Below, one piece after another: positions 25,999-34,432 of a DNA stretch of 42,548 bases. Position 1 is the first letter of the stretch. Each line of letters begins with the position of its first letter. Position numbers and translations under genes: made by a program. Source of the stretch: Pseudomonadota bacterium (GTDB lineage: Bacteria > Pseudomonadota > Gammaproteobacteria > GCA-001735895); NCBI GenBank assembly GCA_022566015.1, contig JADFJT010000008.1, forward strand, positions 1 through 42,548, read 5' to 3'. The notes under the pieces are model-generated. The model made no database searches and was not told the origin of the DNA. It worked only from the letters and a program-made list of their open reading frames with translations.

Positions 25999-26002
25999 CG
26001 GC

Positions 26003-27292
26003 TCAGTTCGCCTGCCTCTTTCGTACCCGGCGCTTTCTACGGGGTTCGTGCTGAGTGTGCTGCTTTTCACTCCTTTGGTGGGATTGCTGAAAATTGGTCC
26101 ACCATTGGCAAAGTTTGACAGGTACCAGACCAACCATAGACTGGATGCACATAAAATCGTAGGCTGCCCGAAACCACGGATGCGCGGCTAAACGATTGGG
26201 TTGTTTACCTTTTGTACGCTCAAATTTTGGTTGCGCAGTCCAGATATCTCTGGCCATTTGACTGAACCGCCGGGGAATAGCTATATGCTTTACCTGTCGG
26301 CTCATCACATCACTACCCGCTTGAAACAGGGCGGGGATAATTTTTAATTGATCCGATTCTAAGGCCGTCGCCTGCTGGCTTACCGCTGGCCATAATAATA
26401 TTGCGAAGATAAATGCCGGGGAGACATGCTGATCATTATTAATACGTATATCGGTATTGACCAGCGCCTGGTCAATAAAATCCAGCATCGCCTCAGCGGG
26501 TTCTTTGCCTAGTATTTCATCGAGGGCGGGAAACAGGTATTGCAGTAACTGGTAATGTCGCAGTAATGCAAACACACCTGACGCATTGCCCGAATGAAAC
26601 AGTTTCAATGTTTCATCAAACAATCTCGCGGGTGGAATATCGTGTAGCAAATGCCCACATTCGAAAATGGCTCTGGCCGATTCCTGTTCGATTTTAAAAT
26701 CGAGTTTAGCTGCAAATCGTATCGCGCGTAACATACGAACAGGGTCTTCCTGGTACCGGGTGTTGGGATCGCCAATCAAGCGTAGGGAGCGAGATTCGAT
26801 ATCCGCGAGTCCCTGTGTATAGTCGAGGATCGAATAATTTTCGATGTCGTAATAAAGCGCGTTTGCGGTGAAGTCCCGACGTAATGCATCGTCCGCGATA
26901 TCGCCAAAGGTATTGTCACGCAGGATTCGACCTTGAGAACTTAATTCGTTTCGCGGTGAGTCAGCAACGTGACTGCGAAACGTCGCTACTTCGATGATTT
27001 CACGTCCAAATCTAATGTGCACCAGACGGAATCGACGTCCAATGATTCGGCTATTTTTGAACAGTGCACGTAGCTGTTCAGGTGTCGCATTGGTCGCAAT
27101 ATCGAAGTCTTTGGGTTGTCTATTTAGCAATAGGTCTCGAACTCCCCCACCAACCAGACAAGCCCGGTAACCCGAACTAGTCAGACGATACAATACTTTG
27201 AGTGCGGCCTCTGAAATCGATTTTCGTGATACGTTGTGTTGGTCTCGGGGGATTATCGTTAACTTGCCTGGATCAGCCTCTTTTATATTCAC
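26003..27292 (-). CDS. pcnB: Poly(A) polymerase I
   Basis: PcnB adds 3' poly(A) tails to RNA and so promotes decay by exonucleases. The 429-residue product has the class II nucleotidyltransferase core: YRACLVGGGVRDLLLNRQPKDFDIATNATPEQ with the DxD pair, GRRFRLVHIRFGREIIEVATFR, and DNTFGDIADDALRRDFTANALYYD, then the RNA-binding region EDPVRMLRAIRFAAKLDF. The C-terminus ends in a strongly basic tail (PRRKRRVRKRQ), typical of the polymerase as opposed to a CCA-adding enzyme. The start is GTG at 27292. Confidence 0.94.
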   Translation of the reverse strand: MNIKEADPGKLTIIPRDQHNVSRKSISEAALKVLYRLTSSGYRACLVGGGVRDLLLNRQPKDFDIATNATPEQLRALFKNSRIIGRRFRLVHIRFGREIIEVATFRSHVADSPRNELSSQGRILRDNTFGDIADDALRRDFTANALYYDIENYSILDYTQGLADIESRSLRLIGDPNTRYQEDPVRMLRAIRFAAKLDFKIEQESARAIFECGHLLHDIPPARLFDETLKLFHSGNASGVFALLRHYQLLQYLFPALDEILGKEPAEAMLDFIDQALVNTDIRINNDQHVSPAFIFAILLWPAVSQQATALESDQLKIIPALFQAGSDVMSRQVKHIAIPRRFSQMARDIWTAQPKFERTKGKQPNRLAAHPWFRAAYDFMCIQSMVGLVPVKLCQWWTNFQQSHQRSEKQHTQHEPRRKRRVRKRQAN

Positions 27293-27357
27293 CGGGTCGA
27301 ATTAATCTTAAGGAATGGTTTCATCATAGCATTTCGTTACCTGAATGTAGTCTGTAG

Positions 27358-27375
27358 GGTCGAATTAATTCGACC
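27358..27375. repeat. Perfect 18-bp palindrome upstream of pcnB
   Basis: GGTCGAATTAATTCGACC is a perfect palindrome lying 66 bases upstream of the pcnB start. Its left half, GGGTCGAATTAAT, recurs directly at 27294-27306, next to the pcnB start codon. No T-run follows, so it looks more like a protein-binding site than a terminator. No other part of the 115-base gap stands out. Confidence 0.5.
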
Positions 27376-27407
27376 TTATCTAATCGGGGGAAGAACCAGT
27401 CAGATTA

Positions 27408-29276
27408 TTAATCGGTTTCCAGGAACTCCCAACGTTCGAACAAATCGTTCAAAGATCTTTCATGGCTGCTCAGTTGTTCCTGCAGGCCCTGAATCGTTTG
27501 TTGATCCTGTTGGTAAAATTCGGGTTCGGCGAATTGTAGATGAAACTCGGCGATTTTGGCTTCGAGTTTCTCTATTTTAGCGGGCAATGTTTTTAATTCT
27601 TTCTGTGCCCCCTGGCTGATACTCGATGTCCTCACTTGCGGAGGAGACTTATTCGGCGATATTTCGGTATTCGCTGGAGTTGATTTTTCAGATTGCTGTC
27701 GCAGCATGTCTTCGTACCCACCGACGTATTCAGTTACTTTTCCTGGGGACTCAAAAACCAGTGTACTCGTGACTATATGGTCGATAAAACTTCGGTCGTG
27801 ACTAACGAGCAACAGTGTTCCCTTAAACTCGACTAGCAGTTCTTCGAGCAACTCCAGGGTTTCCATATCGAGGTCGTTAGTGGGCTCGTCCATAATTAAA
27901 ACATTGAAAGACCGGGTGAATAATCTGGCTAGCAGGAGTCGATTTCGTTCACCACCGGAAAGTGCTTTTGCCGGCATGTTGATTTTCTTTTCACTAAACA
28001 GAAAATCTTTCAGATAACTGATGATGTGTTTTGGCCGACCGTTAATGGTGATCGTATCGGCGCCATCAGCGATATTATCGCGTACACTTTTTTCCAGATC
28101 GATGTTTTCTCGGTGCTGATCGAAGTAAGCAATCTCAAGTTTAGTTCCGAGATTTATATGCCCCTGTTGTGGCGTGAGTTGCCCCAGAAGTAGCTGTATC
28201 AGCGTTGATTTTCCACAACCATTCGGACCAATAATTCCGATTTTTTCGCCACGTAATATTTTGCAGCTAAAATTACTGACGATGGGTTTGTCGGGCCACT
28301 GAAACGAAACCTCTTCGGCGTTCATCACTATCTTTCCAGAAAGCTCTGATTTTTGTTGCGCCAGTTTTATCCGTCCCATTAATTCTCGGCGTTGCATTCG
28401 TTCCTCGCGCAGCTTTTTGAGTGCGCGGACACGGCCTTCGTTGCGGGTTCTTCTCGCCTTGATACCTTGCCGAATCCAAACTTCCTCCTTCGCCAGTTTC
28501 TTGTCAAATAATGAATTATGGGTTACTTCGATGTCGAGTTGAGACTGTTTTGCCTGTAGGTATTTTTCGTAGCTGCCCGGCCAACTAGTCAAATTGCCAC
28601 GGTCGAGATCGATGATCCGAGTAGCGAGTGTTTGCAGGAAGGACCGATCATGGGTGATAAACAACAGGCTGCCCCTGAATTGAAGCAGGAAATCTTCAAG
28701 CCAGAGTATCGAGTCAATGTCCAGATGGTTGGTCGGTTCGTCGAGTAGCAGCAGGTCCGGGTCGACTACTAGTGCCTGTCCAAGTAAAGCGCGTCGTTTC
28801 ATTCCACCGGACAGCTGGTCAAAAGGCGTGTCTGAGGGTAAATCAAGCAGTGATAGGGTAGTGGCGATTCGATTTTCCAGATTCCATGCATTGTTGGCCT
28901 CGATGATGTCCTGCAATTTCTGCAAACGAGGTAATACGCTCGCGTCATTGCTTGCTTCAAGAGTCAGGTGATGCCAGTCGGTAAATACACTGGCCAGGGA
29001 GCCGATGCCGGCGGCAATACAATCGTAGACACTTCCCTGCATATCTGCAGGTACTTCCTGCTTGAGCTCGGCGATACGAATATTCTTTGAATAACTGATG
29101 GTGCCTTCATCGGGGACTAACTGTCCGGAGATTATATTCAGTAATGTTGATTTGCCTGCACCGTTTCTACCGACCAGACAAATCCGTTCCCCGGTTTCAA
29201 TTGTCAGACTAGTATTATCGAGCAATGGCTGGTCGCCGTAGCTAAGGTACAGGTTTATCGTGTTGACGAGATTCAT
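27408..29276 (-). CDS. uup: ABC-F family ATPase, Uup-like
   Basis: ABC-F proteins are soluble double-ATPases that act on the ribosome or on DNA rather than in transport. The 622-residue product has two cassettes: Walker A GRNGAGKST and signature LSGGMKRRALL with DEPTNHLD in the first, GPNGCGKST, LSGGERNRLLLA and DEPTNDLD in the second, joined by a basic linker around KARRTRNEGRVRALKKLREER. A C-terminal coiled-coil from about residue 545 (KELKTLPAKIEKLEAKIAEF) is the mark of Uup, which binds branched DNA and affects precise excision of transposons. I chose the ATG at 29276 just after a TTG; no clear ribosome binding site is seen. Confidence 0.9.
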   Translation of the reverse strand: MNLVNTINLYLSYGDQPLLDNTSLTIETGERICLVGRNGAGKSTLLNIISGQLVPDEGTISYSKNIRIAELKQEVPADMQGSVYDCIAAGIGSLASVFTDWHHLTLEASNDASVLPRLQKLQDIIEANNAWNLENRIATTLSLLDLPSDTPFDQLSGGMKRRALLGQALVVDPDLLLLDEPTNHLDIDSILWLEDFLLQFRGSLLFITHDRSFLQTLATRIIDLDRGNLTSWPGSYEKYLQAKQSQLDIEVTHNSLFDKKLAKEEVWIRQGIKARRTRNEGRVRALKKLREERMQRRELMGRIKLAQQKSELSGKIVMNAEEVSFQWPDKPIVSNFSCKILRGEKIGIIGPNGCGKSTLIQLLLGQLTPQQGHINLGTKLEIAYFDQHRENIDLEKSVRDNIADGADTITINGRPKHIISYLKDFLFSEKKINMPAKALSGGERNRLLLARLFTRSFNVLIMDEPTNDLDMETLELLEELLVEFKGTLLLVSHDRSFIDHIVTSTLVFESPGKVTEYVGGYEDMLRQQSEKSTPANTEISPNKSPPQVRTSSISQGAQKELKTLPAKIEKLEAKIAEFHLQFAEPEFYQQDQQTIQGLQEQLSSHERSLNDLFERWEFLETD

Positions 29277-29397
29277 CAATTCAGTCGGGTAGTAACGAAG
29301 CGTAATTATGCGGCTTTTAGGATAGATATGGGGTATATTTTATTGGTAATGCAGCGCGCAGCTGAATAATTTCTATGCACAAAACTTGAGGAATATT

Positions 29398-30045
29398 ATG
29401 TGTGGCCGATTTTTTCTGGATAGTAACCTGAGCGACATTGCAGAACACTACAATGCGCCCCCACCCGATATATTCAGCGCCCGTTATAATATTGCTCCTA
29501 CCACCCCGGTGATGGCCTGCAGCAAGAATCGGTTGACTTTTTTCCGCTGGGGATTGATACCATCCTGGACCAGGGATATTTCACTGGGTAATCGAATGTT
29601 TAATGCTCGTGGGGAGACGGTGTCAGAAAAGCCCTCGTTTCGACAGGCGTATCGGCGGCGGCGATGCCTGATTCCTGCCAACGGGTTTTACGAATGGCGA
29701 GTAGAAAACGCTCGCAAGCAGCCTTATTGCTGCCATATCGATCATAGCCTGTTTTCGATGGCGGGAATCTGGGAACTCTGGCAGGATGCAGAGGGCAACG
29801 AAATTCGTTCCTGCGCTGTCATTACAATCGAATCGAAAGGCTCAATGAGAGAAATTCACCATCGAATGCCGGTTCATATTGAACCAGAAAATTATCACGC
29901 CTGGCTCGATTGTAGTTCGGAAGAGACCAGCAATGCCGATGAACTGATACGAAATACTTCACCCCAGTACCAGTATTATGCGGTGAATACCACGGTGAAC
30001 AATTCTCGTGCTGAAGGCAGGGATTTGATTAATCCAGTCGATTGA
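29398..30045 (+). CDS. SRAP-domain protein (HMCES/YedK-type)
   Basis: The 215-residue product starts MCGRFF, so after removal of Met the invariant catalytic Cys2 is N-terminal and can form a thiazolidine crosslink with abasic sites in single-stranded DNA. Other conserved parts are FSARYNIAPTTPVMA, FRWGLIPSW, FNARGETVSEKPSFR, CLIPANGFYEWR, MAGIWELW and HHRMPVHI. The length is normal for the family. GAGGAA precedes the ATG by six bases; a TTG upstream is rejected because Cys must be residue 2. It is divergent from the ABC-F gene. Confidence 0.95.
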   Translation: MCGRFFLDSNLSDIAEHYNAPPPDIFSARYNIAPTTPVMACSKNRLTFFRWGLIPSWTRDISLGNRMFNARGETVSEKPSFRQAYRRRRCLIPANGFYEWRVENARKQPYCCHIDHSLFSMAGIWELWQDAEGNEIRSCAVITIESKGSMREIHHRMPVHIEPENYHAWLDCSSEETSNADELIRNTSPQYQYYAVNTTVNNSRAEGRDLINPVD

Positions 30046-30066
30046 TACGACCCATTAGCGATGATC

Positions 30067-30366
30067 TTACTTGCTATCGACGCCACCACTGAGAATCAGG
30101 CTCTCGAGTCGGTCGTCATCGTAATCTTTCTCGAGTTGCGCGGATGCCTGATCGACTACCGCCTGTAAATCTTTGCCACACTTCACCGCTTCCTGTCGCC
30201 ACTGATCCAGATAAGCATCGGTACCAGCCATTTTAGCCCGCATTGCTGCTTTGTCGATCGCTAATGCAAAGCGTTCGGTTAATACCTGCTTGGCTTTTTC
30301 ACGGCGCTCTTTGGCTATTACCTGGGCAGGAATATCGCGCCAGTACATGGTGGTTAATTTCGGCAT
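30067..30366 (-). CDS. Small conserved protein with WRDIPAQV motif
   Basis: The 99-residue product starts MPKLTTMYWRDIPAQVIAKE and is mostly helical and charged, with KAAMRAKMAGTDAYLDQWR in the middle. I believe this is the family often labelled virulence factor in databases (PF13769-like); that label says little about function. The family is usually cytoplasmic and often lies near one-carbon metabolism genes, but no such partner is visible here. It is divergent from the beta-hydroxyacid dehydrogenase and convergent with the SRAP gene. Confidence 0.75.
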   Translation of the reverse strand: MPKLTTMYWRDIPAQVIAKERREKAKQVLTERFALAIDKAAMRAKMAGTDAYLDQWRQEAVKCGKDLQAVVDQASAQLEKDYDDDRLESLILSGGVDSK

Positions 30367-30512
30367 ATGGAGTATTCATCGGGTGATTCGAGCGAAGCGA
30401 GTATAAATAGCCTTTTGCAGTAAATCCAGCGGTTGATTCCTGTGGTGCAATCATAATAATGGCTGAAGTTTTTCGGTACTTACATTTTTTCAGGCTTGAC
30501 GGCGAGGGTAGC

Positions 30513-31475
30513 ATGGTAAAGGTAGGGTTTATTGGCCTGGGTAATGTTGGTGCAAAGCTGGCCGGTAGTTTGTTGCGTAATGGTATCGACTTGACCGTTC
30601 GAGACCTGGACAAAAGCGTTGCACAGCCATTTCTCGATCGGGGTGCAAAATGGGCCGATAGCCCAGGAGAAATGGCTGAAAATGTCGATATTCTGATCAC
30701 CTGTTTGCCGAACCCCACGGTTAGTGCCGCAGTCATGGAATCGGAAGACGGTGCCCTGGCTGGGTTAGGTGAAGGTAAAATATGGGCCGAGATGAGCACG
30801 ACCGATAAAGACGAAGTTCTGCGTCTTGGTGAAAAAGTCAAAGCGGTTGGTGCGGCGGCAGTCGATTGCCCGGTATCAGGAGGCTGTCACCGAGCAGCGA
30901 CGGGCAATATCGCCATTTTTGCTGGCTGTGAGCGAGTTGTTTTCGAAAAAATGCTGCCCTTGTTGACGACTATGGGGCGACGTATTTTGCATACTGGGCC
31001 GCTGGGTTCGGCCTCAGTGCTCAAAGTAATCACCAATTATCTCGCCACCGCTAATCTACTGAGCCTGTGCGAGGCATGGGTCACAGCCGGCGTTGCCGGG
31101 ATGGACTTGAACACTACCTACGAAGCAATACGAATCTCTTCCGGTAATTCGTTCGTACATGAAACCGAAAGTCAGGTGATACTCAATGGCAGTCGCGATA
31201 TCAGTTTCACTATGGACCTGGTGTGCAAGGATATTGGCTTATTCAATAAGGTGGCCAAACGCGGTAATTTAAATCTCGAACTGGCACCCCTCCTGGAACA
31301 GATTTTTAAAGAGGGACAAAAACGTTATGGGCCCCGAGAGTTATCCCCGAATATTATAAAACGCCTGGAAGAGGCCGCCGGGATCGATATTCTCGCGCCA
31401 GGATTTCCTGCTGAAATGATCGACGATGAACCGGAGGAACCTGGGTATGAAGTGAGAGTGAAAGGCCTCGATTGA
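30513..31475 (+). CDS. Beta-hydroxyacid dehydrogenase (3-hydroxyisobutyrate dehydrogenase family)
   Basis: The 320-residue product is an NAD(P)-dependent dehydrogenase of the 3-hydroxyisobutyrate/tartronate-semialdehyde family. It has the dinucleotide fold VGFIGLGNVGAKLAGSLL at the N-terminus, the substrate-binding DCPVSGGCHRAATG (Cys within the loop is uncommon), and the catalytic lysine in LKVITNYLATANLLSL. The all-alpha C-terminal domain includes SRDISFTMDLVCKDIGLF, a typical substrate loop. I placed the start at ATG 30513, with GAGGG five bases upstream; an ATG at 30459 would add eighteen residues before the fold. The exact substrate is not shown by the context. Confidence 0.88.
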   Translation: MVKVGFIGLGNVGAKLAGSLLRNGIDLTVRDLDKSVAQPFLDRGAKWADSPGEMAENVDILITCLPNPTVSAAVMESEDGALAGLGEGKIWAEMSTTDKDEVLRLGEKVKAVGAAAVDCPVSGGCHRAATGNIAIFAGCERVVFEKMLPLLTTMGRRILHTGPLGSASVLKVITNYLATANLLSLCEAWVTAGVAGMDLNTTYEAIRISSGNSFVHETESQVILNGSRDISFTMDLVCKDIGLFNKVAKRGNLNLELAPLLEQIFKEGQKRYGPRELSPNIIKRLEEAAGIDILAPGFPAEMIDDEPEEPGYEVRVKGLD

Positions 31476-31515
31476 TGCCCTCCATTGCAGAAGGTAAGTA
31501 GTGACTTTTTCGGAG

Positions 31516-31540
31516 TAAGGGCGATCACCCTTAATTAATT
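31516..31540 (+). terminator. Candidate terminator between convergent genes
   Basis: TAAGGG at 31516-31521 pairs with CCCTTA at 31528-31533 around a six-base loop, followed by ATTAATT. A second weak hairpin, ACAGG/CCTGT, follows at 31541-31559. The 152-base gap lies between two convergent genes. Confidence 0.4.
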
Positions 31541-31627
31541 ACAGGGACGGCGTTCCTGTGGAAATATACCGGTGGCTATGCACTCTCGAAACCAGCTGAT
31601 TTAGTTTTTAGATTTTCTGAATCATTG

Positions 31628-33301
31628 TTAACCTGTATCGAATGTTTTTTTCCGACAACAACAGGATGATTCAATTTTGATATCCACAAGTGCCATGGCG
31701 GCATCTAGTTGTGGTTTTAGAGCGGCAGCTTCCTCAAGGCGCCCGGTTCTATTCAGGCATTCATAATAGCCGTGCAGCGCCCAGATGTTATTCGGGTGCT
31801 GGAGACATCGGGGGAGTATGTCATCGATTCCTAGATCGTCACGATAGTGTTGCATCGCTTCCTCGACGTGATCCTGTTCGAGTAATAGTGCGCCCAAAGC
31901 GTGACGTGGAGGGTGCATCCATGGCCAGGGTTCCGAATACGAGAGGTTGTCGCTCAACTCGCTGGCCTCGCGCAGGTTAGAGTAACCGAGCTCATGGTTG
32001 CCAGCATGATAATCGAGTTCGCCGGCCAACATCGCTGATGCCACCCTGAGTATATCGGGGGTAGGGTTATTGGCGACACTATGCCAGTCCGGAATGGCCT
32101 GGCACAATTGTTCGAAGGTCGCCTGACACTGTCTTGCCTGATCGATATCACCGAGTGCCGAGTGTGCAACGCCCTTGCCGTAATACAACAGCACAGTAGT
32201 CATTGGGTACAAGGCCTGATCTTCGGGCAAAGGTTCGTCCAGGATATCCTGCCAGCGACCAAAACGCACCAGCACATGGACCTTGCTCGAATAATAAGCC
32301 TCGAGTGTCGAGGCCAGATAACGTTCGTTAATTTTCAACAGGTCGTCTGTGACTATCGAACGCAGTCCTTTGGCGGCTTCCATCGCAGTATCGAATTGTC
32401 CGAGAAACATCGCCGCGTATATCTTGGTATGATAATTATGAAGGCAGGAAATCAAATAGAATTCGTGTTTGCCCCGTAGCGTGAGATATTCCATATCTGC
32501 CTCTATCGCGCGATTACTGGCTTCGACCGCTTCGAGATAATGCCCGCAAAGTACGTCGATATGGGTTGACATGTGGAGCAGGTGACCCGCTTGCGGGCAC
32601 AGATGGCGCAACTGGTTGGCCGCCTTCAGTGCCTTGTCGGGGAAGGGTGACATTTCTAGCAGATGGATATAGAAATGCAAAATACCGGGGTGGGGTTCTT
32701 TATCGACCAGTTCAGTCAAAGCCATGCCCTGGGTTAATATCTCTATCGCTCTTTCGGTCAAAGCACCGACCGCCGGGAGGCCTCGCCGCAAGTCCCATAA
32801 CTTCCAGGGTGTCAAATTCATCACAGCTTCGGCGCTCAGGCAAATGGTCTCCAGATCCTGAGGAAATCGAGCCAGTACACCAGCCATACTATTGGCATAA
32901 TCGTGATTCCACTGGTTCATGGTGTCGCAGTCGGTTACTTCGGCGGACTGGAACTTGAGGCACAGGGATTCGATTAATTGCTGTTCGAGTAAAGAGGCGT
33001 TAGGTGCCATTTCCTGTGCCTTTTGTATATTTTCAAAGCAGATTTTAAGCGCAAGGATCCGCTCTTCATCGCCGTACCATTCCCAGGGTTTGTTGTAAAA
33101 AGGACCAAGCGCATAGGCGATACCCCAATAACCCATCGCACATTGCGGGTCGTGCACTATAACCTGCTCAAAGCAACGGCATGCCTCCTCCTGATTAAAG
33201 CCGTAACACCAGATGAGTCCCCGATCAAACCAAATTTGTGCCTGCCCCGACTGCGTTGAAATTTCATGGCTATAGGTACCAAGATCGAAATAGTCGGTCA
33301 T
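31628..33301 (-). CDS. TPR-repeat protein with conserved His segments and Cys tail
   Basis: The 557-residue product has no signal peptide and is built of TPR-like helix pairs, for example CRCFEQVIVHDPQCAMGYWGIAYALG near the start and ALGALLLEQDHVEEAMQHYRDDL near residue 475. Between them are unusual His-rich blocks, HPGILHFYIHLLEMSP and GHLLHMSTHIDVLCGHY, that look like metal-binding or catalytic sites, and the last residues contain three adjacent cysteines followed by basic residues (SSCCCRKK). I recognise this as a widespread but uncharacterised TPR family. It stands alone between convergent and same-direction neighbours. The high cysteine and histidine content is visible; a metal role is only inference. 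Confidence 0.8.
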   Translation of the reverse strand: MTDYFDLGTYSHEISTQSGQAQIWFDRGLIWCYGFNQEEACRCFEQVIVHDPQCAMGYWGIAYALGPFYNKPWEWYGDEERILALKICFENIQKAQEMAPNASLLEQQLIESLCLKFQSAEVTDCDTMNQWNHDYANSMAGVLARFPQDLETICLSAEAVMNLTPWKLWDLRRGLPAVGALTERAIEILTQGMALTELVDKEPHPGILHFYIHLLEMSPFPDKALKAANQLRHLCPQAGHLLHMSTHIDVLCGHYLEAVEASNRAIEADMEYLTLRGKHEFYLISCLHNYHTKIYAAMFLGQFDTAMEAAKGLRSIVTDDLLKINERYLASTLEAYYSSKVHVLVRFGRWQDILDEPLPEDQALYPMTTVLLYYGKGVAHSALGDIDQARQCQATFEQLCQAIPDWHSVANNPTPDILRVASAMLAGELDYHAGNHELGYSNLREASELSDNLSYSEPWPWMHPPRHALGALLLEQDHVEEAMQHYRDDLGIDDILPRCLQHPNNIWALHGYYECLNRTGRLEEAAALKPQLDAAMALVDIKIESSCCCRKKTFDTG

Positions 33302-33406
33302 GAAGGGATTAGTTTAGTGTATCTATATTACCTTAAATAATTTATGGCAATATGAAATATGAAAGATGTGTTTTATCAACAATACACCTGGCAAGCTTAC
33401 CTTGCG

Positions 33407-33422
33407 GCCCGGGTTACCGGGC
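33407..33422 (-). terminator. Hairpin at the end of the AEC carrier gene
   Basis: GCCCGG at 33407-33412 and CCGGGC at 33417-33422 form a perfect stem with a GTTA loop, overlapping the stop codon of the carrier gene. No T-run follows on the minus strand, so it is at best a Rho-assisted or weak terminator. Confidence 0.35.
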
Positions 33423-34354
33423 TAGGGAAGTTGCTCGGCGATGTAAATAAATAGCGGTAAGGTAAAAAAAGCTATGATCACCTGGAAAGTCACAATATTC
33501 GACATGAGTTCGGCATTACCACCCATTTTTCTAGCCATCACATACGATGAAGAAGCGGTTGGAACTGCACCGGCAATGATGGCTACGGTACGTGGTAAGC
33601 CATCCAGACCCGTCAGCCAGGCCATGCCGATTATGATCAATGGCATGCCGATCAGGCGAGTAAATACGCCGGTGGCGACCAACAGTTTCTGTTCGGCAGC
33701 CTGATCCATGCGTAGACCGGCACCTACCGCGAGTAAGGCCAGGCCGAGGCCGCCGTTGCCGATAATTTCGATGGTATTAAATATAACATCGTGGACGCCG
33801 ACCCAGTTGAGGGTGAGACCGACCATGCAGCCGATTATCAGCGGATTTTGAATGATTCGCAGTAGTACCTGCCTGATATCTGGATTGCTATTGTTCGCCC
33901 CGTAAACCGACAGGACAATCACCGACATGACATTGAGCAGTGGCACCATTATCGCGAGCGCGAGCGCCGCCAGCGTTACACCCGCATCGCCGTATAATGG
34001 GCCAATGACCGCGAGCGCGACAAAGCCGTGAAATCGCGTAGCACCCTGGAACAAACTGGTGAAACTGGGCCCGCTCGACGGATAACGATTTCGTAGCAAG
34101 GTGTAAACCAGTATCAGCAGCATCGACATGCCCAAAATAGCCACTATCAACACACTGATAAAATCGATTATAGGTACGCCGCCGAGGTTGGCGCGACTCA
34201 GTGTACGGATGATCAGGAAAGGCAACAACAGATAAAAACAAATGTGTTCTATTGCTGACCAAACACTTCCATTCACCATTTTTGTGCGAAATAACAGATG
34301 ACCAATCGCGATGATCAGAAATATCGGGGTAATAGCGTTAAGCGTGGTGAGCAC
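33422..34354 (-). CDS. AEC (auxin efflux carrier) family transporter
   Basis: The 310-residue inner-membrane protein has about ten hydrophobic segments in two five-helix halves and family features: ITPIFLIIAIGHLLFRTKM at the N-terminus, a FQGATRFHGFVALAVIGPLYGDAG segment in helix four, NPLIIGCMVGLTLNW opening the second half, and GAVPTASSSYVMARKMGGNAELMSNIVTFQ near the end. Bacterial members carry malate, malonate or other small organic anions by proton- or sodium-coupled transport. The substrate is not indicated by neighbours. The start is GTG at 34354. Confidence 0.9.
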   Translation of the reverse strand: MLTTLNAITPIFLIIAIGHLLFRTKMVNGSVWSAIEHICFYLLLPFLIIRTLSRANLGGVPIIDFISVLIVAILGMSMLLILVYTLLRNRYPSSGPSFTSLFQGATRFHGFVALAVIGPLYGDAGVTLAALALAIMVPLLNVMSVIVLSVYGANNSNPDIRQVLLRIIQNPLIIGCMVGLTLNWVGVHDVIFNTIEIIGNGGLGLALLAVGAGLRMDQAAEQKLLVATGVFTRLIGMPLIIIGMAWLTGLDGLPRTVAIIAGAVPTASSSYVMARKMGGNAELMSNIVTFQVIIAFFTLPLFIYIAEQLP

Positions 34355-34432
34355 AAAGATCCTGGGTGTGGCAGGAGTTTGTCTCCCATAAGGTTCAAAT
34401 GTTGGTAGTATAAATGACTTGATACCAATCGG

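Noticed and set aside
25999-26133. Longer FolK start at 26133
   Set aside because: It would overlap pcnB by 130 bases and adds residues not found in FolK; the family begins just before AYVGIGSNLG.
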